Source of the DNA: CALBZH01 sp964538515
Lineage (GTDB): Bacteria; Desulfobacterota; Syntrophobacteria; Syntrophobacterales; Syntrophobacteraceae
DNA: 64,000 nt
Assembly (NCBI GenBank): GCA_964538515.1
Contig: CAZIEW010000006.1
Location: 37,873-101,872, forward strand
Direction of reading: 5' to 3'
Positions 35,355 through 45,744 of this stretch are shown here, piece after piece; positions within the stretch are counted from its first letter, which is position 1, and every line of letters starts with the position of its first letter. The notes below the pieces were generated by a model. That model was not told the DNA's origin. It was given only the letters and a program-made list of their open reading frames with translations, and did no database searches. Made by a program: the position numbers and the translations under genes.

Positions 35355-37291
35355 CGAATCACACGATCCAGAGCCGCGACCACGTCGAGGGCTTCCTTGA
35401 CCAGCTCCTCCCACGGCCTGCTCAGGCTCGCCCCACCGTACGTCGCCTGCTCGCAGACTTCGAACAGGTCACGAGCGCGCCCCAAGAGCGCAGGGTCGAT
35501 TTCATGATCCCTGAGCTTTGCCTCGATGTCCGGGTAGGTCAGAGCGGTCCCATTGCTCCTCAGCTTATCCCCGAAGTAACTCCTCATGGCGTCCAGCAGG
35601 TGCGAGAACCGATTCTCACCTGCCGAGCTTTCCGCCCCGATGGTAGCAACCACCTTTTTGAAACGCGCCAAGGCCTTCCGGGACTTGATTTTGTCCAAAT
35701 CGGTCCGCTGCCTCTCGCGGACCTTCGCCGTCACCAGCAACGCCACGAACCCCAAGAATGGAAGGATAACCGAGGCGAGCCACGCGGGCGAGCGCACGAT
35801 GGTCGCGATCCTGTAATCGTGGTGGTCCAGGACCTCCGGCCCCTCGTAATTGTGCGCGATTCCCTGCGACCAAGTCTCGAGCTCGTTCTTCCGACCCGGA
35901 CTGTCCCCGGCTTTCCCTTCCACGTCGGCGGTGGTGAGCACCCGTGTCGGCTTCACGTTGAGCGCTATCGGCTTCGTACGGGCAACCTCGTAGCGCCCCG
36001 CGTCCGCATCGAAATAAGGGAACGCCAACGAGGGAATCATTTTGACGTCTTCACTCTTTGGCCTGAGAGTCTGCGTGAACAGCTTGGCATCTCCGCGGAC
36101 GACCCCCGAAGCCATCTCTTCCGGGATTTTGAACTCGCTCTCCAGCTCGGCCAGCTTGGAGAGCGGCGGGAGCTCCACGTTATCCAGATAGGCGGGGCCG
36201 CGCACCGAGAGCTCGAGCGTTATGGGATCGCCGACACTCGCCTCCGTAGGGCTGGCCGCGGCCTCCACCTCAAAACGGCCGACCCAGCCGGAAAAGCCGG
36301 GCGGCTTCCCTTCCTCAGGGAGAGCCCGAGCCGTCAGGGTGACCGGGGCCGCACGGCTCACGAAGGTCTTGTAAACGCCCTTCTTCCCCATCGTGAAGAA
36401 ATCATCGTCGAAAAAGGAGTCGAAGGGATTTCGCCCCTGCTGGCGACGAGCATAACCCACCAGGGCCTTGGTTGAAACCGTCGCCTCGGGTGTCTCGAAG
36501 CTTCCGGGTCTTTTGGCGAAAAGCACTTTGCTGAAAGAAAGCGTCGTATACTGCCTCCCCCGGTAATTCGCGCTTCCCTTTTCAGCGAGTATCTTTCCAC
36601 TTCCCATTGGGATCTGGAAGTATTGCTTCCTGGGATCCTGATCCATTTTGGGATCGACAACGACAAATGCTTCATCCTGAAGGATGGGAATGTTAAAGGC
36701 AGCGCTTTCCACGTCTCTCCCGAGATACCACACGACCGTCAGAAGGACGGGCTCCCCGAGGTAGAAGCTCGTCTTGGAGTATTTGAGCTCCAAATGGAAG
36801 TCGTCGGTCGCCTCGGGCTCGGTCACCCGCATGGGCACGACCTGCGTGTGGAGCGTCTTCGATTTGGCGGCATCGAGGGGAACGGCAATGGACGGGATCG
36901 TCAATTCCCCGCTCCTTTTGGGAGTGAGCCGATAGGAATAGACATACCCGAACGTCTCAACCTTGCTCACATTACCATTGACGATCGTGACGGAGGAGCT
37001 GTTGTTGCTCTGGCCGCCCAGATAGTCCACGGTGAAATCCGTAATCCCGCTCATGTCCGGCGGTTCCGTGCCCGGTGCGACGTCGCTGCCTTCCAGGCGG
37101 ACTTGCAGCACAAAAGGCTCTCCCACGGACACAGCATTCGTTTCCACGAGCGCCCGGGCGGAAGCGCCACCTTCGGATGCCGCCCACAGGACAGCGCAGC
37201 CCGCGAGGGAAGTCCCCCCGACGCAGCCCATGCCCCAGGCGAGGGCGAGCATGACTGCGACGACCCGTGTGAATTGCTTCAAAGCCAACAT
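35351..37291 (-). CDS. batD: BatD: membrane-anchored aerotolerance protein
   Basis: 646 residues from ATG 37291 with AAAGGGGAT upstream. A signal peptide is followed by a large beta-rich periplasmic part with the family features VGEPFVLQVRLEG (start of the first Ig-like domain), DFTVDYLGGQSNNSSSVTIV and YSYRLTPKRSGELTIPS. A late transmembrane helix (WLASVILPFLGFVALLVTA) and a cytoplasmic helical tail follow. It would scaffold BatA/BatB in the membrane. Start and stop overlap the following batE. Confidence 0.9.
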   Translation of the reverse strand: MLALKQFTRVVAVMLALAWGMGCVGGTSLAGCAVLWAASEGGASARALVETNAVSVGEPFVLQVRLEGSDVAPGTEPPDMSGITDFTVDYLGGQSNNSSSVTIVNGNVSKVETFGYVYSYRLTPKRSGELTIPSIAVPLDAAKSKTLHTQVVPMRVTEPEATDDFHLELKYSKTSFYLGEPVLLTVVWYLGRDVESAAFNIPILQDEAFVVVDPKMDQDPRKQYFQIPMGSGKILAEKGSANYRGRQYTTLSFSKVLFAKRPGSFETPEATVSTKALVGYARRQQGRNPFDSFFDDDFFTMGKKGVYKTFVSRAAPVTLTARALPEEGKPPGFSGWVGRFEVEAAASPTEASVGDPITLELSVRGPAYLDNVELPPLSKLAELESEFKIPEEMASGVVRGDAKLFTQTLRPKSEDVKMIPSLAFPYFDADAGRYEVARTKPIALNVKPTRVLTTADVEGKAGDSPGRKNELETWSQGIAHNYEGPEVLDHHDYRIATIVRSPAWLASVILPFLGFVALLVTAKVRERQRTDLDKIKSRKALARFKKVVATIGAESSAGENRFSHLLDAMRSYFGDKLRSNGTALTYPDIEAKLRDHEIDPALLGRARDLFEVCEQATYGGASLSRPWEELVKEALDVVAALDRVIR

Positions 37292-37345
37292 ATCCCCTTT
37301 CCCCGGCTCACCGGTTTGCACGGTTGACGCGCGAGCCGCCCATGG

Positions 37346-38632
37346 TCACCAGTCTTTCTCGACGGGCTTGACCCCACCTTGATACGCACGATGGAGCTGG
37401 AGCCGATTCTCCTTTTCTTCACGGAGGATGCTCTCGGGCGATTCGCTGAAAAGCGCGCCCGTTTTCTGATCGTCGGTCTTCTCTCCCTGCTGCTTCCCCT
37501 CAGCACGGGAGTCTTCCTCTCCCGCCCCCTGCTGTCGAGCCGTCCCCTCACGGTTGTCCTTTCCGTCGCGAGACTCATCCCCGGGTGCGGCCTGCTTTTG
37601 CGCGGTCTCTCCCGACGCTTCCTCTCCTCCTTGCTTGTCCGCCTTTGGCTTCGACTGGTCGCTCCCGGCACTCCCAGGGCTCTTCGCCACCTCGAGTGCC
37701 TCTCTGAGCCTCTTGGCGGCCTCTTCCTGGTCTTTCCGCGCTTCCTCCAGCTCGCTTTTCGTCAGCTTATCCGACGCCGATTGCTGCGCTTCCTGGGCTT
37801 TGGTCAAATGATCTTGCAAGGATTGCTTGAGCTCATCAGCCTGCTGCGGCGACGGCTGCCCCGGTTGACCCGCCATGGCGTCCTTCAGCTCTTCTGCGAT
37901 CTCAGCCGTTTTTCCCCGCGTTGCATCCTGCTCCGAAGCAAGCTTCCGCGCCGGCCCGTCAACAGACTCACCGGACTCCTGCCCGGCCTGCCTTTGCAGC
38001 GCTTCATTCTGAGCGACCTCGGATTCCTGCTCCCGGACAACCTCCTCGAGCTTCTTCTGAAGCTCCTCGCGCTGTTTCTGCTGCTCCGCGGCGGCCTCGG
38101 CCGCCCTCTTCAACCGGTCGGCGAGGTCCTTCATGGAGATGCGGACCATTTCGACGTTTTGTGCTGCTTCACGAAAATGGGGCTCGATTCGAAGCGCGTC
38201 CTGGAAGTGGCGAACACTTTCTCCCCACTGAGAAAGCGCTTTCTGGGGATCGCTTTCGAGAAGCTTCCGCCCTTCTTCGAAAACTGCATTGCCCAGATTG
38301 TAATGGGCCGAAGCCTCCAGTGCCGGGTCCTTGGTATGTAGCGCCGCAGCCTGGTAGGCCTCTCGAGCCTTGTCCAGCTCCCCCTTCCGGAAAAGCGCAT
38401 TGCCCTGGTTAAACAGGATCTCCCCTGCGCCGGGCTGCTCGCTCAGCGCCTTTTCATACGCTTCCAGCGCCTTGTCATATTCGCCCGCCGCATAGAGCTC
38501 GTTCCCCGTCGTAACCAAACTTCCCGCGGAATCAGCTCCCGCACACCACGGGGCAAACAACACCCAGGCGCACAGAACGCCCCCTGCAAAGACAATCATA
38601 CGGATCGGACCTTGACCTCGATTCGCCTTCAT
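37346..38632 (-). CDS. batC: BatC: TPR protein with long charged Gln/Glu-rich tail
   Basis: 428 residues; ATG overlaps the batB stop (ATGA at 38629-38632). The signal segment (MIVFAGGVLCAWVLFAPWCA) precedes TPRs (GNELYAAGEYDKALEAYEKA; LFNQGNALFRKGELDKAREA; YNLGNAVFEEG). From about residue 170 a low-complexity, highly charged region continues to the end (AAEAAAEQQKQREELQKKLE; later SAGSDQSKPKADKQGGEE), probably coiled coil then disordered. It ends with VEKDW. BatC-type TPR proteins pair with VWA proteins in the periplasm. Confidence 0.88.
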   Translation of the reverse strand: MKANRGQGPIRMIVFAGGVLCAWVLFAPWCAGADSAGSLVTTGNELYAAGEYDKALEAYEKALSEQPGAGEILFNQGNALFRKGELDKAREAYQAAALHTKDPALEASAHYNLGNAVFEEGRKLLESDPQKALSQWGESVRHFQDALRIEPHFREAAQNVEMVRISMKDLADRLKRAAEAAAEQQKQREELQKKLEEVVREQESEVAQNEALQRQAGQESGESVDGPARKLASEQDATRGKTAEIAEELKDAMAGQPGQPSPQQADELKQSLQDHLTKAQEAQQSASDKLTKSELEEARKDQEEAAKRLREALEVAKSPGSAGSDQSKPKADKQGGEEASGETAQKQAAPGDESRDGKDNREGTARQQGAGEEDSRAEGKQQGEKTDDQKTGALFSESPESILREEKENRLQLHRAYQGGVKPVEKDW

Positions 38633-39690
38633 CCGCGTCCATCCGTGCTTCTCTTATCCGTGTCCATCCGTGTCTCGGCCCTTTGCCGCTCGCTCACCAC
38701 CATCTCCACCAGCAGCAGCACGATCGCCGCTCCGAGGAAGATCTGAAACTTTTCCTCGTAGCGCGTGATCTTCAACGATTCGAGCGCGCGCTTCTCCTGG
38801 TCGGCCAGGAGGTCCCTGTAGATGGCGCCAAGGTCGAACGTGCCCGTCGCCACATTGAGATACCGTCCGCCTGGGGTTGCATCCACCATCTTTCGCAGCG
38901 TGTCGGCATCGAGGCGGGTCCAGACCTCCTGCCCCTCATGGCGCAAAAACATCCGCTCGCCCTTCTCGTTCACGACGGGAATCCGCTGCCCTTCCTTTTC
39001 ATCGCCAAGGCCAATGGCAATGAGGCGGATTCCGCGCTCACCGGCCTCCTTGGCGGCCTCCACCGGAAAGCTGTCCTGGTCTTCCCCGTCGGTGATCAGG
39101 ACGATATCCTTGTAGCGCTTTAACCGATCACTGTAGACTTCATCCAGTGTCTTTCGCAGGGCGTCGCCGATGAGGGTTCCGCCGCGGCTGACGCTCTCGG
39201 GGCCGGTGTCATCCAACATGAGTCTGAAAAAACCATAGTCCTGCGTGAGGGGGCATTTGACAACCGCCGTGCCGGCAAAGGCAACCAGAGCCACCCGATC
39301 CCCTTCGAGCTGGTCCACCAGGTCGCGCATGGCGAGCTTGGCGCGATCCAGCCGGTTGGGCTTCAGGTCCTCGGCCAGCATGCTTCGAGAAACGTCGAGC
39401 ACGAACACGATGTCGCGCCCCGTCGTCTCGACTTTCGCCGGCTTCGGACTCCAGGCCGGCCTGGCAAGCGCCAAGACCATCAGCCCTGTCCCCGCAAAGA
39501 CGAGGACGGCTTTCCACCACTGCCTCACGCGGCTCACCGACCGGTTGATGCGCTCGAGGAGCGCTTTTTCTGCGAACGCCCGAAGCGCCTGGTCCTTCTT
39601 GTGAAAGCGATAGGCTGCAACCCCCAGGAGCAAGGGCAGAAGCCAGAGCAGGTGCAACGCCTCCGGATTTTCGAGTCGAATGGGGCTCAC
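38629..39690 (-). CDS. batB: BatB: VWA-domain aerotolerance protein
   Basis: 353 residues, ATG overlapping the batA stop. Two N-terminal transmembrane helices, then a VWA domain with MIDAS residues: DVSRSM (DxSxS), a Thr in SRGGTLIGDAL and ITDGEDQ. A C-terminal helix (FQIFLGAAIVLLLVEMVV) anchors it. Metal-dependent protein contact with BatA and BatC/D is expected. Overlap with both neighbours shows tight translational coupling. Confidence 0.92.
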   Translation of the reverse strand: MSPIRLENPEALHLLWLLPLLLGVAAYRFHKKDQALRAFAEKALLERINRSVSRVRQWWKAVLVFAGTGLMVLALARPAWSPKPAKVETTGRDIVFVLDVSRSMLAEDLKPNRLDRAKLAMRDLVDQLEGDRVALVAFAGTAVVKCPLTQDYGFFRLMLDDTGPESVSRGGTLIGDALRKTLDEVYSDRLKRYKDIVLITDGEDQDSFPVEAAKEAGERGIRLIAIGLGDEKEGQRIPVVNEKGERMFLRHEGQEVWTRLDADTLRKMVDATPGGRYLNVATGTFDLGAIYRDLLADQEKRALESLKITRYEEKFQIFLGAAIVLLLVEMVVSERQRAETRMDTDKRSTDGRG

Positions 39691-40808
39691 GGGACCCTCC
39701 TGAAAACCGTGGATGTCAGGACCTGCTCCAAGATGAGCAGCGCAAGGGCTGCCAGCAGGAACGGTGCAAAACGCTCCGCATAGTCGATGTGGCGCACCGA
39801 TTCGATCTCCGTCCGCTCGAGCTTGTCAATTTCCCTGTAGATTTCGTGCAGCTTCTCGGCCGATTCCGCCAGGTAGAAGGCGCCTCCCGTTTCGTCCGCG
39901 ATGCCTTTCAGAGTGGCCTCGTCCACGCCGGGACCGCCCGGCACCTTGTAGTCTCCAAGGGGTGTCTTGATGGTCATGAAGGATTCCCGACCGCCGATCC
40001 CGATAGCGTAAACCTTGATTCCCCACTCCTTGGCCAAGCGCGCCGCCTCGATGGGGGAGCGCTTCCCGGCGTTGTTCTGGCCGTCGGTCAGGAGGATCAC
40101 GATCTTGCTCTTGATCCGGTAGTCCTTGCTCGTCCCTCGACTTGAAACCGGAACCACATCGCCCGGGGAAGGTCCCTGCGTGGAATGCGACGGAGACTGG
40201 CCGTGGGGAGATTTCAACGACTCCTCCGCCGTTTTGAGGCGCGCCGCAGCGAGGGCCAGCCCATCGCCGATGGCCGTTCCGTCCTCATTTTTCCTCGTCA
40301 CGAGCTGAATCGATTCGATAAAGCGATCGAGAGCGCCGTGGCTCAACGTGAGCGGGCAAACCGTGTCCGCGTATCGAGCGAAAGCCACCATACCGATAAG
40401 GTCGCTCGGTCGTCCTTGAAGATCCCTGCCGTTCCCGAGGACAAATGCCTTGAAGATCTTCTTGACCACCTCGAGTCGGCTGAGCTGCGCACCTTCGTAC
40501 GTGAGCTCCTGACCCATGGAGCCGGATCGGTCAACGACCATTTCGATGGCGATCCCTTCGCTCACGTCGCGCACTTCCTCGCGTCCCTGCTGGGGCCTCG
40601 CCAGACCTACAATGAGCAGCACAACGGCCAGCGCGCGGACGATGAGGGGCAGCCGGCTGAGGCGGGTCCTCGTGGTCATTCCGGCTGCAGCCGCCGTGCG
40701 AACCGACGAGAACGTGATCCCTACGCCCGGCCGTTTTCGCAGGCTCAGCCACACGATCAGAAGGAGCAGCGGGACCATCAGAAAGGCCCAGGGAAATTCA
40801 AAACGCAT
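39687..40808 (-). CDS. batA: BatA: VWA-domain aerotolerance protein
   Basis: 373 residues from ATG 40808 (a GTG codon lies directly before it). Two N-terminal transmembrane helices (FPWAFLMVPLLLLIVWLSL; LPLIVRALAVVLLIVGLARP), a VWA domain with MIDAS DRSGSM, DGTAIGDGL and LTDGQNN, and a final helix. An insertion of about 45 residues rich in Ser, Pro and His (ESLKSPHGQSPSHSTQGPSP) sits between the MIDAS strands. It starts 22 bp after htpG, so the operon probably continues from it. Confidence 0.92.
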   Translation of the reverse strand: MRFEFPWAFLMVPLLLLIVWLSLRKRPGVGITFSSVRTAAAAGMTTRTRLSRLPLIVRALAVVLLIVGLARPQQGREEVRDVSEGIAIEMVVDRSGSMGQELTYEGAQLSRLEVVKKIFKAFVLGNGRDLQGRPSDLIGMVAFARYADTVCPLTLSHGALDRFIESIQLVTRKNEDGTAIGDGLALAAARLKTAEESLKSPHGQSPSHSTQGPSPGDVVPVSSRGTSKDYRIKSKIVILLTDGQNNAGKRSPIEAARLAKEWGIKVYAIGIGGRESFMTIKTPLGDYKVPGGPGVDEATLKGIADETGGAFYLAESAEKLHEIYREIDKLERTEIESVRHIDYAERFAPFLLAALALLILEQVLTSTVFRRVP

Positions 40809-40830
40809 CACTTCCTCGGAAATCGTCGGC

Positions 40831-42735
40831 TCAAGTATGGGTCACCGCACGGTACCAGCCGCTGGATTTGTTCAGGAGGTCCTGGATGCGGCCTACCATG
40901 GCGTGCGGGTCTTTGAGGTAGCCCTCAAGCAGCAGCGCGGACTCGAACAGCTGCTCCACCACGCTGCCGAGGTACTCGTCCTTCGGATTGGCCCTGTAAA
41001 TGGCCAGCAGGTTGCGCACCAGGACATGATCCTTATTGACTTCGAAGATCTTCTTGGGAATGGACGTGTCCTTGCTGACGATCTGAAGAATCTTCTGCAT
41101 GGAAGACGTCAGCCCGTCGTCCGGGTTGACCAGGCAACAGGGACTTTCCGAAAGCCTTCCCGATACCCGCACTTCCGTGACACGATCGCCCAGGATTTCC
41201 TTGACTCTTTCCAGAAACGCTGCAAACTGCTTCTCGTCCTCCTCGCCCAGGGGCTCGACCTGCTGTCGGGCTTCGATGGACTCGAACTTTTCAAGGGTCT
41301 TGGGATCCACGTGCTCGATGGACTTGATGTCAAAGTCCTTGTACGTTCTGACCGACTCCATCGCGAATTCATCGAGATGGTCGAACAGGTACAGGACTTC
41401 CAGCCCTTTTGCCTTGAAGATCTCCATGTGTGGACTCAACTCGATGGCTTCCCGGCTGGGTCCGAACACGTAATAGATCTCCTTCTGGTCCGGTTTGGCC
41501 CGCTCGATGTACTCATCGAGAGAGACCAGCCCTTTCGCATCCTCCGATCGCGAGGAGTTGAAGCGCAGCAGCTCGGCATATTTCTCCCGGTTCGCGTAAT
41601 CCGTGTAGCCAATCTTGAACAGCCGGCCGTGGTTGTTCCAGAGCTCGACGTATTTCTCCTTGTCTTCTTTGGCCACTTTCAGCATCTGGGAGAGGATGTG
41701 CTTGGTGACCACCGTGGAGATCTTGTGCAGCAGTGCGCTTTCCTGAAGCGTTTCGCGCGAGATGTTCAGCGGCAGGTCCTCGGAATCCACCACACCTCGG
41801 ACGAACCCCAGGTATTCGGGAATCAGGTCTTTATTGCCACGCTCGATAAGCACCCGCCGCACATAAAGGTCGAGTCCGTAGCGATCCTTGCCAAATCCCG
41901 GAAGATCGTAACCCTTCTTGGGGATGAAGAGCAGACTGCTGAACTGCACCGGCGCGTCCACGGCAATGTGGAGCGTCTCCATGGGCTCTTCCGTGTCGAA
42001 GGTGAGGAACTTGTAGAACTCGTTGTACTGCTCCTGGGTGACCGAGAACTTGGGCTCGCGCCAGATGGCCGGAATGGTGTTCACTTGCTCGTCTTCGACG
42101 AAGATGGGGAACGAGATGAAATTGGAGTGCTTCTTGATGATGCCGGTCAGCCGGTGCTTTTCAGCGTATTCCTTGGCATCATCCTTGAGATGGACTTCGA
42201 TCCGGGTTCCGCGCTTGACCTCCTCGTCAAGGCTCACGATCTCGTAAGTGCCCAGGCCGTCCGATCGCCACTCCACTGCCGGCTCGCCTGGAATAAACGA
42301 CTTCGTCCGGATGACGACTTCCCTGGCGACCATGAAGACCGAGTAGAACCCAACCCCGAACTTGCCCACCAGACCTTCCAGCCCGCCCTTTTCCTCCTGC
42401 GCTCGCTTCAGAAACTCGGCCGACCCCGATCGGGCGATGGTCCCGATATTCTCCACCACCTCGTCCCGCGACATCCCGATGCCGGTGTCCGATACAACGA
42501 GCAGGTTTCGGTCCTTGTCGAACGTGATCCGAATCTCGAGGGGCAGGTCGGAATCCACGACCTCGCTTCCCCGATTGGTCTCGAACCGCAGCTTATCCAA
42601 GGCATCCGATGCATTCGAAACCAGCTCCCGCAGGAAGACCTCCTTGTTCGTGTAGAGAGAATGAACAAGGATATCCAGCAATTGCTTCACTTCGGCCTTG
42701 AATTCGTGTTTCGATACGCTTCCACTCTCAACCAT
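40831..42735 (-). CDS. htpG: Hsp90-family chaperone HtpG
   Basis: 634 residues from ATG 42735 ([20 protein letters not shown]), normal length. The N-domain ATP site is complete: [39 protein letters not shown]; the middle domain has the conserved [18 protein letters not shown]. It acts as a cytoplasmic ATP-dependent dimeric chaperone. Unusually, it lies 22 bp before batA and appears to be inside the moxR-bat cluster, though a 100-N gap begins 10 bp upstream of its start, so its link to the genes beyond is unproven. Confidence 0.96.
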
Positions 42736-42745
42736 GTGCGCCCAC

Positions 42746-42845
42746 NNNNNNNNNNNNNNNNNNNNNNNNNNNNNNNNNNNNNNNNNNNNNNNNNNNNNNN
42801 NNNNNNNNNNNNNNNNNNNNNNNNNNNNNNNNNNNNNNNNNNNNN
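42746..42845. other. Assembly gap of exactly 100 N
   Basis: A placeholder run of 100 N between htpG and a truncated lipoprotein gene. The true distance is unknown and one or more genes could be missing here. Confidence 0.99.
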
Positions 42846-43886
42846 CCGCTCGGCACTCGTGGCGCCGATGAAAGCCCGGCATGAGCTGAGCGCACCGAGA
42901 ACCTGCTCCTGCGACGGCCGGTGCTCGGCAAACTTGACGAGGTCGCAGTCTTGGAGAAATTCCAGGAGCAGGCCTTTTTGCTCGGTGGAGAAGGGAGCAT
43001 GGCGGCTGAGACCTGCAAAGAATTCCTCCGTGGTCTGTTTCGGCGCGTGGATGCCAAAACGGTTCTCGATGTAAGCCCGGAGCACGTCCGATATTCTCGA
43101 GAAGAAAAGCTTGACCAGGCCGCGCTCGATGAGCTTTTGGTCGAGGATCTCCTGCAGCTGCGCGTAGGCGAGCTCATGCGGAGGTATGGGCGGTGCTTCC
43201 TGGCGTCGGCTCCCACCCTTCCGGCGTCGGAAAAGGAAGAAAGCAGCTGCGCCGGCAAGCGCGACCACGACAAAGCCAACAACCAGAGCGAGGGGAAGGG
43301 GCCCCGATGGAAGACTGACGGGACCCCGGATGGGGTTGAGCGCCAGCTCTTTCTGATCCTTCTCGAGAAGGGAGGTGACTTTGATCGTGACGGGCTCCGT
43401 CGCGATCTCGTCATCGAAAGCCGGAGCCTGGCCGGGGCTTTTCTCGGCCGCTCCAAGCCCCTCGGACTTCTTTCGGAACCGGACCGACATGGACTCGATC
43501 GTGTATTCGCCCGACAGGAAGGGCTCCAAGGTGTACGTCTTTCTCGACAGGAGCTTATTTTCGGAAGTCAGTTTCGGCGGATCTTCCCGGTAGTCCTTGA
43601 TTCCGAATTCGCCGAGCTTCTCACCAAAGCCCGGAAGCTCGGCCTCGAAGCCCTCCTCAACCTCGACCTCCAGGCTCAGGACAAGGCTCTCCGCAATGCT
43701 CAGGGTGTCCTTGTCCGCTTGGAGCCGCACGCAAAACGGACCCTTGCGGATCTCCTTTCGAATCGCGCTCGTTTTGGGGCTCGGCGCTCCGGTTTCGAGC
43801 CTCCCGTTTTCCTTGCAGGACGGCAGCGCGATGGAAGCGAGCAGCGGCACCAGGATGGCGAGAGTGAGCCGTTGGATCAGGCGCAT
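42846..43886 (-). CDS. Bat-locus lipoprotein with BatD/DUF4381-like architecture, 3' end in the gap
   Basis: 347 residues from ATG 43886 (GGGAGAAAC upstream) to the gap. A lipoprotein signal ends in lipobox LPSC (Cys24). A beta-rich region (KDTLSIAESLVLSLEVEVEE; FLSGEYTIESMSVRFRK) precedes a transmembrane helix (LALVVGFVVVALAGAAAFFL), a basic RRRKGGSRRQ and a cytoplasmic helical domain (GLVKLFFSRISDVLRAYIEN). Such proteins stand between DUF58 and VWA genes in Bat loci and probably aid assembly of the VWA complex. It overlaps the upstream DUF58 gene by 10 bp. Confidence 0.75.
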
Positions 43887-44758
43887 TTTCGTTTCTCCCG
43901 GTTTCGGAAAAACGTCATCATGTCCCGAAGGTAGGCCTTACCCGTCTCGACGTGAATCTGATCGACCCCCATGGAGCGCAGCATGTCGGTGAGGGCTCGA
44001 GCCCGCTCGACCGCGTGCCGCTCGTAGCGCCTTCGGACCTCGCGGCTCCCCGTGTCGATCAAAACCATCTCCCCCGTTTCCGCGTCTTCGAGCTCAATCA
44101 ACCCCACATCGGGCAACTGAGACTCCCTCGAATCCGAGACGGAGACGGCGATCACGTCGTGCCTGCGCCCGAGCACCCGAAGGGACTTTTCGAAGCCTTC
44201 AGCCTGAAAGTCGCTGATGAGAAAAACCACTGCCCGCCGGGATTGAACGCGCCCCAGATAGTCGAGCGCACCGGCAATGTCGGTTCGCGTGTGTCGGGGG
44301 CGGAAGCCCAGAATCTCGCGGATGACCCGCAGGACATGCCGGGCCCCTTTGCCGGGCGGGATGAAACGCTCGACTTGATCCGTAAAGACGATGAGCCCCA
44401 CTTTGTCGTTGTTTCGAATGGCAGCGAAAGCCAGGAGGGCGCAAACCTCGGCAGCGAGCTCGCTTTTCGTCTGCTTGACGGATCCAAAGGTCCCCGACGC
44501 GCTCAGGTCCACAAGAAACAGGACCGTGAGCTCTCGCTCTTCCCGGTATTTCTTGATGAAAGGCTTGCCGGCTCGAGCGGTGACATTCCAATCGATGGAG
44601 CGCACATCGTCCCCGACCTGGTACTCGCGCACCTCGTCGAATTCCATGCCGCGGCCCTTGAAAACACTTTCATACTCCCCGGCCAGAACGTCGTTCACGA
44701 CTTTGGTGGTGTAGATCTGGATCGCTCGGATCTTTCGTGCTAGCTCTTTGGGGATCAT
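43877..44758 (-). CDS. DUF58-domain protein of the Bat locus
   Basis: 293 residues from ATG 44758, overlapping the moxR stop by 4 bp. It has the DUF58 signature GRGMEFDEVREYQVGDDVRS followed by IDWNVTARAGKPFIKKYREE, then a degenerate VWA-like fold (VLFLVDLSASGTFGS; AVVFLISDFQAEGFEKSLRV). DUF58 proteins are standard partners of MoxR ATPases. No transmembrane segment, so probably cytoplasmic or membrane-peripheral. Confidence 0.93.
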   Translation of the reverse strand: MIPKELARKIRAIQIYTTKVVNDVLAGEYESVFKGRGMEFDEVREYQVGDDVRSIDWNVTARAGKPFIKKYREERELTVLFLVDLSASGTFGSVKQTKSELAAEVCALLAFAAIRNNDKVGLIVFTDQVERFIPPGKGARHVLRVIREILGFRPRHTRTDIAGALDYLGRVQSRRAVVFLISDFQAEGFEKSLRVLGRRHDVIAVSVSDSRESQLPDVGLIELEDAETGEMVLIDTGSREVRRRYERHAVERARALTDMLRSMGVDQIHVETGKAYLRDMMTFFRNREKRKCA

Positions 44759-45744
44759 GGCACCTTGACCGCGTTGAAGATCTGCCGAATCAGGTCCTCC
44801 GAAGTCTTCTCCTCGGCTTCGGCCTCGTAGCTCACGATCACCCGGTGGCGCAGCACGTCCAGGCCGACTGATTTCACATCCTGCGGGGTCACGTAGCCCC
44901 GGCCCTGGACAAGCGCATAGGCTTTGGATGCCATGCACAGCCCAATGGTCGCTCGAGGGGATGCGCCGTAGCGGATGAGGTCTCCGATGTCGAGCCCTGC
45001 CTCCTGCGGCGTGCGTGTCGCCTGAACAAGGCTCAGGATGTAGTCCTCGATCTTTTCATCCATGTAGACTTCGTCGCTCAAGGCCCGCAATCGGAGGATG
45101 TCCGCGGGTGAGAGCACCGGCTCGACTGTCGTGTCGGGAGCGGAGCGGGCCATGCGCTTGAGGATCTGGTGCTCTTCTTCCCGCGTGGGGTAGTCCACCT
45201 GCACTTTCAGAAGAAATCGATCGACCTGGGCTTCCGGAAGCGGATACGTGCCCTCCTGCTCAATGGGATTCTGGGTGGCCAGAACCATGAACGGCTCGTC
45301 AAGCGTGAAGGTCGTATCCCCGATGGTGACCTGTCGCTCCTGCATGGCTTCGAGAAGCGCACTCTGGACCTTCGCCGGAGCCCGGTTGATCTCGTCGGCC
45401 AAAATGATCTGGTGGAAGAGGGGACCTTTCTTGACGGTGAAATCCCCGTCCTTGGGATTGTAGACCAGGGTGCCGACGAGATCGGCGGGGAGGAGGTCGG
45501 GAGTGAACTGGATGCGCTGGAAGGAGGTCTGCATGGCCTTGGCAAGGGTCGTGACCGTCAGGGTCTTCGCCAACCCCGGTACCCCTTCGATGAGAACGTG
45601 GCCATTGCACAAAATCCCCACCAGCAATCGCTCCACGAGATCGCGCTGGCCCACGATGACGTTTTCCACCTCCGAGCGCAGGCGCTGAAGGGTTCGGCTC
45701 TCCAGGAGAACTTGCTCGTTGATTCGCTTCACATCCACCGACAT
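44755..45744 (-). CDS. MoxR-family AAA+ ATPase
   Basis: 329 residues from ATG 45744 (GGAGGAGC upstream). AAA_3/MoxR domain: Walker A EGVPGLAKT (Ala in place of the more common Gly), Walker B IILADEINRAPAKVQSALLE, sensor 1 MVLATQNPIEQEGTYPLPEA and a C-terminal lid with RYGASPRA. Works as a hexameric chaperone that assembles or activates VWA proteins, here BatA and BatB. First gene of the moxR-DUF58-lipoprotein-(gap)-htpG-batABCDE run. Confidence 0.95.
   Translation of the reverse strand: MSVDVKRINEQVLLESRTLQRLRSEVENVIVGQRDLVERLLVGILCNGHVLIEGVPGLAKTLTVTTLAKAMQTSFQRIQFTPDLLPADLVGTLVYNPKDGDFTVKKGPLFHQIILADEINRAPAKVQSALLEAMQERQVTIGDTTFTLDEPFMVLATQNPIEQEGTYPLPEAQVDRFLLKVQVDYPTREEEHQILKRMARSAPDTTVEPVLSPADILRLRALSDEVYMDEKIEDYILSLVQATRTPQEAGLDIGDLIRYGASPRATIGLCMASKAYALVQGRGYVTPQDVKSVGLDVLRHRVIVSYEAEAEEKTSEDLIRQIFNAVKVP

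Noticed and set aside
40516..42745. Long plus-strand frame across batA and htpG
   Set aside because: It lies antisense to two conserved genes and has no recognisable domain or start signal.
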